From the NCBI GenBank assembly GCA_023459675.1, contig JAEWTC010000033.1, positions 1-19,029 of the forward strand: DNA of 19,029 nt, read 5' to 3'. The DNA is from Bacillota bacterium (GTDB lineage Bacteria > Bacillota > Clostridia > Christensenellales > Aristaeellaceae). A program made the position numbers and the translations under genes. Below the pieces are notes generated by a model. It saw nothing but the letters and a program-made list of their open reading frames with translations. It did not search any database and was not told where the DNA came from. Every line of letters begins with the position of its first letter. Positions within the stretch are counted from its first letter, which is position 1. Shown piece by piece: positions 14,099 to 19,029 of the stretch.

Positions 14099-15382
14099 AT
14101 GCAAAACCGCCGCCGTTTCAGCGCTTGGCTTTTCACCGGGTCGATGCTCGGCTATGTGGTGTGGCTGATGCTCCCCGCCGTGCAGGTGCATTGCAAGGCG
14201 GTCACCGGCGTGCTGATGCTTGTTATTTTTGCGGCGGGCGTGCTGCTGGACACGGAAACCCTGAAGGCGCACTGGCGTGAATTCGCGCTGCGCGCCGCGT
14301 GCGCCGCGGCGATCCCGCCCGTGCTGCTGCTGCTTTTGAACCGCGGGGGAACCGAGCCGCTTGGGTATCTGGCACAGCAGGCGATGTTCTGGTATCCGCT
14401 TCTGTGGTGCGCGCTGGCGGCGCGGTATACGGGGGAAACGGCCCGCAAGCTGGTGCTTTTCACCATGCTGGCTGCCTTTGCGGTCACCACCCTTACCACC
14501 ATCGGCTGGCTGGTGGAGGGCGTTTTCCGCGAGGAAGGCAAAATCTACGCCTATGCCCGTTCGCTTGGCAGCGGGGAGGCAAACCGCCAGGCGTACTTAA
14601 ACGAGCTGATGGGCCGCAACATCGGCGGATACGGCTTCGTGTACGCCAGCGTGTTCGCGCTGCCGCTCACGTTCCATCTGGCGGGCGGCAAGGGCTGGAA
14701 ACGCGTGGTTTTCACGGCGCTTGCCGGCTTGCAGCTTGTGATGATCGTGCTCTCGCAATATACCTACGCCATGGTGTTCGCGGCGGCCATCACCGGCGTT
14801 GAGGCCTTCGGCCTGCTTTTCCGAAAAATTTTCCGGAAGCTGTCCCTGGGGATGTCGCTGCTGTGCGCCGTGCCCTTGATTACGGCGCTCTTCTTTTTGC
14901 GCGTGCCGCTGGTCACAGGCCTGAGCGGGCTTGCCCAGGCACTGCACTTTGATAACCTGGCGCTGAGCCTTTCGCAGCTGCGCGACCTGCTCACCGGCGG
15001 CGCCGTGGCGGAGGGCTCCCGGCTGGAGGCGTACGCGACGTCCTACCACAGCTTTCTCGCATCTCCCTGGGTCGGCGGCATTTTCTCGGGGCAGGCGCGG
15101 CTTGGCATGCACGCGGAAACGCTGGATCTGCTGGCTGGGCTTGGCATTTTAGGCACGGCCGGCTTCCTTGGGCTGATCTACGGCGCCGGGCACGGGGTGG
15201 GCAGGGAAATTTGGCACAGCAAAATCACGGCGCATCTATTGGTGCAATGGGCGGCGTTTCTCGCGTTCGCAACGCTGGATACGGTCTTCTACGCGCGGGA
15301 AATTTCGCTTGTACTCTGCCTGTCGATTGTGTTTGCCGTATGGACAGACCACAAGAAACAGGGTATAATGGAGCCAGTGTAA
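14099..15382 (+). CDS. O-antigen ligase/Wzy-like polytopic membrane protein
   Basis: This 427-residue protein has about ten hydrophobic segments (for example 9-29, 34-51, 61-80, 91-107, 115-140, 174-193, 200-225, 250-272, 350-370, 385-410). A loop before the last helices has the order seen in Wzy_C/O-antigen ligase proteins: R308 in EGSRLEAY, SPWVGGIF, then GMHAETLDLLAGLGILG with H338 and E340. The family joins or polymerises surface glycans on the outer face of the membrane. No glycosyltransferase or sugar gene is nearby, so the substrate is unknown and the call rests on the loop motif. ATG 14099 has GGGAGG 9 bases upstream. Its last codons hold the nrdR promoter. Confidence 0.65.
   Translation: MQNRRRFSAWLFTGSMLGYVVWLMLPAVQVHCKAVTGVLMLVIFAAGVLLDTETLKAHWREFALRAACAAAIPPVLLLLLNRGGTEPLGYLAQQAMFWYPLLWCALAARYTGETARKLVLFTMLAAFAVTTLTTIGWLVEGVFREEGKIYAYARSLGSGEANRQAYLNELMGRNIGGYGFVYASVFALPLTFHLAGGKGWKRVVFTALAGLQLVMIVLSQYTYAMVFAAAITGVEAFGLLFRKIFRKLSLGMSLLCAVPLITALFFLRVPLVTGLSGLAQALHFDNLALSLSQLRDLLTGGAVAEGSRLEAYATSYHSFLASPWVGGIFSGQARLGMHAETLDLLAGLGILGTAGFLGLIYGAGHGVGREIWHSKITAHLLVQWAAFLAFATLDTVFYAREISLVLCLSIVFAVWTDHKKQGIMEPV
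15341..15369 (+). promoter_or_regulatory. nrdR promoter inside the end of the Wzy-like gene
   Basis: TGGACA (15341-15346) and a perfect TATAAT (15364-15369) are 17 bases apart. Transcription would begin near 15376, about 50 bases before the nrdR start. Confidence 0.8.
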
Positions 15383-15426
15383 GTTCGGGCAGATGACGGG
15401 ATAGATGGCGGAAGGGTGGGATCCTC

Positions 15427-15891
15427 TTGAGGTGCCGGTTTTGCGGATATTTGGATTCTAAGGTAATCGATTCCAGACCGACCGACGAGGGTCTGTCAAT
15501 CCGCAGGCGCCGCGAGTGCATCCGCTGCGGCAAGCGGTTTACCACCTATGAAAAAATCGAAATGCTGCCGGTGATGGTCGTGAAAAAGGACCTCCGGCGC
15601 GAGGCGTTCAACGCCGAAAAGATCAAGGCCGGGCTCATCCACGCCTGCCAGAAACGCCCGGTGAGCATGGCGCAGATCGACGCGATTGTGGAAAAAGCGG
15701 AGAAGGCCGTGTACGCGGGCGGCGAATCCGAATACCCCACCCGCATGATCGGCGAGCTGGTGATGGACGAGCTCAAGAAGATCGACGACGTTGCCTACGT
15801 CCGTTTCGCCAGCGTCTACCGGCAGTTTACCGATATCGGCAACTTCGTGGAAGAGCTCAACAAGCTGATGAAGGAAAACAAAAAGGCGTAA
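15427..15891 (+). CDS. nrdR: Ribonucleotide reductase repressor NrdR
   Basis: This 154-residue repressor controls ribonucleotide reductase genes through nucleotide binding. A zinc ribbon has C3/C6 (CRFC) and C31/C34 (CIRC), with SKVIDSRPTDEGLSIRRRREC between, and is followed by an ATP-cone domain (about 49-139: VKKDLRREAFNAEKIKAGL to YVRFASVYRQF). The start is TTG 15427: family proteins begin exactly here, and GAAGGGTGGG lies 6 bases upstream. No other start would give a full zinc ribbon. No ribonucleotide reductase gene is present in the window. It is followed by its own terminator and then polA. Confidence 0.96.
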   Translation: MRCRFCGYLDSKVIDSRPTDEGLSIRRRRECIRCGKRFTTYEKIEMLPVMVVKKDLRREAFNAEKIKAGLIHACQKRPVSMAQIDAIVEKAEKAVYAGGESEYPTRMIGELVMDELKKIDDVAYVRFASVYRQFTDIGNFVEELNKLMKENKKA

Positions 15892-15910
15892 ACCCGGCAA
15901 TCATTGCAAC

Positions 15911-15937
15911 AAAATGTCCGTTCGTCGGACATTTTTT
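15911..15937 (+). terminator. Intrinsic terminator of nrdR
   Basis: AAAATGTCCG (15911-15920) and CGGACATTTT (15926-15935) pair perfectly around TTCGT, ending in a run of six T (15932-15937). It lies 20 bases past the nrdR stop. Confidence 0.9.
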
Positions 15938-16085
15938 CGTTGCGGCCGACGCCGAAACGGGAACCCTGCGCAGGAAACACGGCTTGGTGGGCAGCAGACG
16001 GCGGTGGCTTCCAAAAGCCAAGCGGGATAAAGGTTTGTTTATGCGCACCCGTCCGCGACCGCCCGCCGCGTTTCTTCGCTTTGGC

Positions 16086-16130
16086 AGCCGCCGCGCGGTT
16101 TCCGGCGGCGCCTGCGCCTGCGCGGCGGCT
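16086..16130 (+). repeat. GC-rich inverted repeat before the polA promoter
   Basis: AGCCGCCGCGC (16086-16096) and GCGCGGCGGCT (16120-16130) are perfectly complementary, with a 23-base GC-rich loop. The right arm abuts the -35 of polA. It could be a backup terminator without a T-run or a regulatory cruciform. Confidence 0.5.
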
Positions 16131-16160
16131 TTGGCATTGCGGGCTTGAGTATGGTATAAT
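16131..16160 (+). promoter_or_regulatory. polA promoter
   Basis: TTGGCA (16131-16136) and a perfect TATAAT (16155-16160) are separated by 18 bases. Transcription would begin near 16167, about 30 bases before ATG 16198. Confidence 0.8.
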
Positions 16161-16197
16161 CGGACCAGCGATTTCAACTGGAAAAGGGAGTGACGGC

Positions 16198-18885
16198 ATG
16201 CCGGAGAAACCCAAATCTATCCTGCTGGTGGACGGATACAGCCTTATTTTCCGCGCCTTTCACGCGCTGCCGCTCTTGAGCTCCGGCGGCGTGTACACCA
16301 ACGCCGTGCAGGGCTTTTTTTCCATGCTGTTCAAGGCGATTGCCGATTATAAACCGGGCGCCCTGTGCGTGATGCTCGATACCCACGCGCCCACCTTCCG
16401 CCATACGCTTTTCGACGATTACAAGGCGGGGCGCAAACCCACGCCCGAAGAGCTGCGGCCGCAGTTTCCCATCATCCGGGACATTCTGGCTGCCATGCGG
16501 GTCACGATGTGCGAGATGGACGGCTACGAGGCGGACGATCTGCTGGGCACTGCCGCGCGGCTTGCCAACGATCAGGGCATCCACGCCTATATTCTGACGG
16601 GCGACCGGGATTCCTTTCAGCTGATCACCCGGGAGACGAACGTGATATTGACCAAGACGGGCATTTCGGAAAGCCTGCTGCTTACGCCCGATGCTCTGGA
16701 AAAGCAATACGGCTATTCGCCCGCGCAGGCGATCGATTTGAAAGCCCTGATGGGGGATTCCAGCGACAACATCCCCGGCGTTCCCGGCGTGGGGGAAAAG
16801 ACCGCGTTAAAGCTCATCGCCGAGTACGGAAGTCTGGACGGCGTTTACGCGCATGCGGGTGAAATTCCGGGCAAGCTGGGCGAAAAAATCCGCGATAACG
16901 AGGATAAGGCACGGCTCAGTAAGGAGCTCGGCACTATTTGCGTTACCGCGCCGCTTGTGATTGATTTTACCCAGTGCGGGATGAACGCCCTGCGCGAAGC
17001 CCTTCCCACCCTACAGCAGTATAAGCTCCGCAGGCTGTCCGAGCTGCTTTCGCAGCTGGTTGCGGGCGGCTCCACCGGCGGCGGGGCAGTGCCAAAGGCG
17101 GCGCAGGTTTCCGAACTCCCGGCGGACGCGCCGCAGATTGTGCAGGCGGAAACGCCGCCGCCGCCCATGCAACCCCCGGTCGTCGTGACGGACGAAGGGC
17201 TGCTCGCGGAGATCGCCGGAAGCCTTGCGCGGATGAAAGAGCCGGTCGTTTTGCACCGCGCGGACGGCGCAATCGCCCTGTGCGCGGGAGACGGGCGCGT
17301 ATGGGTGGCGCCCGTGGCGGTGGATTTGTTAACCCCCGGTCTGGGAGAGGAACAGATTCTTCGCGCGCTGGCTCCGGTGTTTGCGTCCGTTCCGTTGATC
17401 GTGCACGACGCGAAGGCGCTGTTCCATCAATCGGAAGCGCTCGGGCTGCCGATGCCGCGGATATTGCACGATCTGATGATCGCCGCGTATCTGCTGGAGC
17501 CCGACCAAAAGAACGCCGATCTGGAAGCCGTTCTCTACGGCCCGGCGATCGAAGCCAAGGGCCGGAAGGACAAAACTGCCGTCCCGCCCGAAAAGGCCGC
17601 GCAGGACGTTTACGCGATGCTGGCCCTTTATCCCCTGCAGCTCAAACGCCTCCGCGAAAACGGCATGCTCGGTCTGCTCCACGACATGGAAATGCCGCTG
17701 ACGCGCGTACTGTTTTCCATGGAGCAGGACGGGTTCACCGTGGATAAGAAGGCGCTGGAGGAGCTGGGCGCGCAGTTTAAGCAGCAAATCGAAACCGCGC
17801 ACACGGAGGCCATCCGGCTGACCGGCGGCGTGGAGTTTAACCTGAACAGCCCCAAGCAGCTTTCCGAAGCGCTGTTCGAGCGTTTGGGGATCCCGGTCTT
17901 CGGGCGCAAGGGGAAAACCGGGGTGCAGTCCACCTCCGCGGACGTGCTGGAGGCGATCGACCACCCGGCGGTCGAGCCCATTCTTACGTACCGGAAGCTG
18001 ACCAAGCTCCAGAGCGTGTACATCGAGGGCTTGTCCAAGCTGGTGGACAGAACGGGCCGCGTACATACGACGTTTGATCAGACGGCGGCTGTCACCGGGC
18101 GGATTTCCAGCCTGGAGCCGAATTTGCAGAACATCCCCGTGCGCAGCGAGGAAGGCCGCGAGATCCGAAAGGCCTTCGTCGCCAAGCAGGACTGGCTGCT
18201 GCTGGACGCCGATTACAGCCAGATCGAGCTGCGCATCCTGGCGCATCTGAGCGGCGACCCCGCCATGAAGGACGCGTTCCAGAAGGGGCAGGATATCCAC
18301 ACCCGCACGGCGTCCGAAGTCAACAACGTACCCTTCGAAAGCGTCACCCCCGCCATGCGCCGCAGCGCCAAGGCGGTCAATTTCGGCATCGTGTACGGCA
18401 TTTCCGGCTTCGGGCTCGCGCGCAACATCGGCGTCAGCCTGCGCGAGGCGGACGCGTACATCGCCACGTATTTCGAGCGCTACCCGCTGGTGAAGGCCTT
18501 CATGGAAGAGGCCGTGCGCCTGGGCTACGAGCGCGGCTACGCGCAAACGATGCTGGGGCGCAGGCGGCAGCTGCAGGAGCTGAAAAGCCAGAACCGCAAC
18601 GTCCGCAATTTCGGGGAGCGGGCGGCCATGAACATGCCCGTGCAGGGCACCGCGGCGGATATCATCAAGCTGGCCATGGTGCGGGTGTTTAACGAGCTTG
18701 CAAGCGGCAAATTCGAGGCGCGGCTCATTTTGCAGGTGCACGACGAACTGGTGGTGGAGTGCCCCCGCGGCGAGGTGGAAGCCGTGGCCGATCTGGTGCG
18801 CAACGCCATGGAGCAGATCCTCACGCTCGACGTGCCTCTGGTGGCGGACGTATCGGCCGGCAACAGCTGGTACGACGCGAAATAG
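16198..18885 (+). CDS. polA: DNA polymerase I
   Basis: This 895-residue polymerase handles Okazaki-fragment maturation and repair. The N-terminal 5'-nuclease (about 1-290) has LLVDGYSLIFRAFHAL, DGYEADDLLGT, LTGDRDSFQL and GDSSDNIPGVPGVGEKTA. A proline-rich linker (about 310-330) leads to a 3'-5' exonuclease-like domain without the DxE metal-binding motif (the place reads VVLHRADGAIAL), so proofreading is probably lost, as in Bacillus enzymes. The polymerase domain has motif A DADYSQIELR (D670), motif B RRSAKAVNFGIVYG (K725, F729, Y733) and motif C VHDELV (H848-E850). ATG 16198 has AAGGGAG 7 bases upstream. The in-frame opening back to 15904 is not coding. coaE follows after 9 bases. Confidence 0.97.
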   Translation: MPEKPKSILLVDGYSLIFRAFHALPLLSSGGVYTNAVQGFFSMLFKAIADYKPGALCVMLDTHAPTFRHTLFDDYKAGRKPTPEELRPQFPIIRDILAAMRVTMCEMDGYEADDLLGTAARLANDQGIHAYILTGDRDSFQLITRETNVILTKTGISESLLLTPDALEKQYGYSPAQAIDLKALMGDSSDNIPGVPGVGEKTALKLIAEYGSLDGVYAHAGEIPGKLGEKIRDNEDKARLSKELGTICVTAPLVIDFTQCGMNALREALPTLQQYKLRRLSELLSQLVAGGSTGGGAVPKAAQVSELPADAPQIVQAETPPPPMQPPVVVTDEGLLAEIAGSLARMKEPVVLHRADGAIALCAGDGRVWVAPVAVDLLTPGLGEEQILRALAPVFASVPLIVHDAKALFHQSEALGLPMPRILHDLMIAAYLLEPDQKNADLEAVLYGPAIEAKGRKDKTAVPPEKAAQDVYAMLALYPLQLKRLRENGMLGLLHDMEMPLTRVLFSMEQDGFTVDKKALEELGAQFKQQIETAHTEAIRLTGGVEFNLNSPKQLSEALFERLGIPVFGRKGKTGVQSTSADVLEAIDHPAVEPILTYRKLTKLQSVYIEGLSKLVDRTGRVHTTFDQTAAVTGRISSLEPNLQNIPVRSEEGREIRKAFVAKQDWLLLDADYSQIELRILAHLSGDPAMKDAFQKGQDIHTRTASEVNNVPFESVTPAMRRSAKAVNFGIVYGISGFGLARNIGVSLREADAYIATYFERYPLVKAFMEEAVRLGYERGYAQTMLGRRRQLQELKSQNRNVRNFGERAAMNMPVQGTAADIIKLAMVRVFNELASGKFEARLILQVHDELVVECPRGEVEAVADLVRNAMEQILTLDVPLVADVSAGNSWYDAK

Positions 18886-18894
18886 GGGGATCGT

Positions 18895-19029
18895 ATGCGG
18901 ATCATCGCGATCACCGGGGGAATCGGCAGCGGAAAAACAACCGTCGCGGGCTGGATCGGGGAAACCGGCGTGCCCGTGATCGACGCCGACCGCATCTCCC
19001 GGGAGCTGACCGCGGCGGGCGGCGAGGCG
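18895..19029 (+). CDS. coaE: Dephospho-CoA kinase, 5' part only
   Basis: The first 45 codons of CoaE, which phosphorylates dephospho-CoA in the last step of coenzyme A synthesis, run off the window edge. The start IIAITGGIGSGKTTVAGW carries the P-loop GGIGSGKT (8-15), and VIDADRISREL is the usual second motif. AGGGGGA sits 4 bases before ATG, and polA ends 9 bases upstream, so the pair forms an operon, as in many Bacillota. Confidence 0.93.
   Translation, partial: MRIIAITGGIGSGKTTVAGWIGETGVPVIDADRISRELTAAGGEA

Larger units (their letters stand above)
15892..16197 (+). other. Intergenic region between nrdR and polA
   Basis: This 306-base region has the nrdR terminator (15911-15937), a small hairpin TGGCTT/AAGCCA (16005-16010 with 16015-16020) overlapping an alternative GCTTGG/CCAAGC pairing (15982-15987 with 16018-16023), a GC-rich inverted repeat and the polA promoter. 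No gene is supported. Confidence 0.6.

Noticed and set aside
15904..16197. In-frame 98-codon extension of polA
   Set aside because: It includes the nrdR terminator and polA promoter, and PolA family proteins begin at the MPEKPKSILLVDG position.
15816..16214. 132-codon minus-strand frame across the nrdR-polA gap
   Set aside because: It crosses a terminator and promoter, has no ribosome binding site and no recognisable domain.
17329..18741. 470-codon frame antisense to polA
   Set aside because: Long antisense frames are expected in GC-rich genes. It matches nothing known and covers conserved polymerase motifs.
1..19029. CRISPR arrays, insertion sequences, integrases, att sites
   Set aside because: No spaced direct repeats, transposase or integrase motifs, or target-site duplications were seen; gene content is housekeeping-like.

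Overview
The window reads as chromosomal DNA of a fairly GC-rich member of the Bacillota, most likely of clostridial type. The evidence is the NfeD-FloA pair, an Asp23/YloU-FakA-RecG cluster, a PolA without proofreading residues, NrdR beside PolA, strong AGGAGG-type ribosome binding sites, and recognisable TTGACA/TATAAT promoters. No tRNA, rRNA, CRISPR array, insertion sequence or phage gene was found. The genus cannot be named from sequence alone.

Left part, minus strand (about 63-6846, transcribed right to left). At the far left is a three-gene metalloid operon: arsR, an ArsP/UPF0718 permease, and a 23-cysteine protein that fuses a two-cluster ferredoxin to a DUF2703-like domain. A strong promoter sits under a near-perfect 39-bp palindrome. 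Next to it is a run of nfeD, floA (bacterial flotillin), a small membrane protein, and a LytTR response regulator with no visible kinase. Further right are a family-4 uracil-DNA glycosylase, a small acidic membrane protein and the tRNA methyltransferase trmL.

Middle, minus strand (6880-11061). An operon of asp23-like yloU, fakA (fatty acid kinase) and recG is very tightly packed and is driven by a promoter at 11033-11061 with a structured leader. A second good promoter overlaps the recG stop codon and serves trmL.

Right part. Divergent from asp23 is an extended -10 promoter, then a bulged hairpin, a 65-codon ORF with a very good ribosome binding site, and a terminator-like element, all ahead of gdhA (NADP-type glutamate dehydrogenase). 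A strong terminator separates gdhA from a convergent MerR-family regulator whose promoter has a 19-bp spacer containing a dyad. Rightward genes follow: an O-antigen ligase/Wzy-like membrane protein, nrdR (TTG start, promoter inside the previous gene), polA, and the first 45 codons of coaE at the window edge.

Most of the window is housekeeping. The parts most worth a second look are the cysteine-rich ars operon, the orphan LytTR regulator in the flotillin neighbourhood, and the elaborate gdhA leader.
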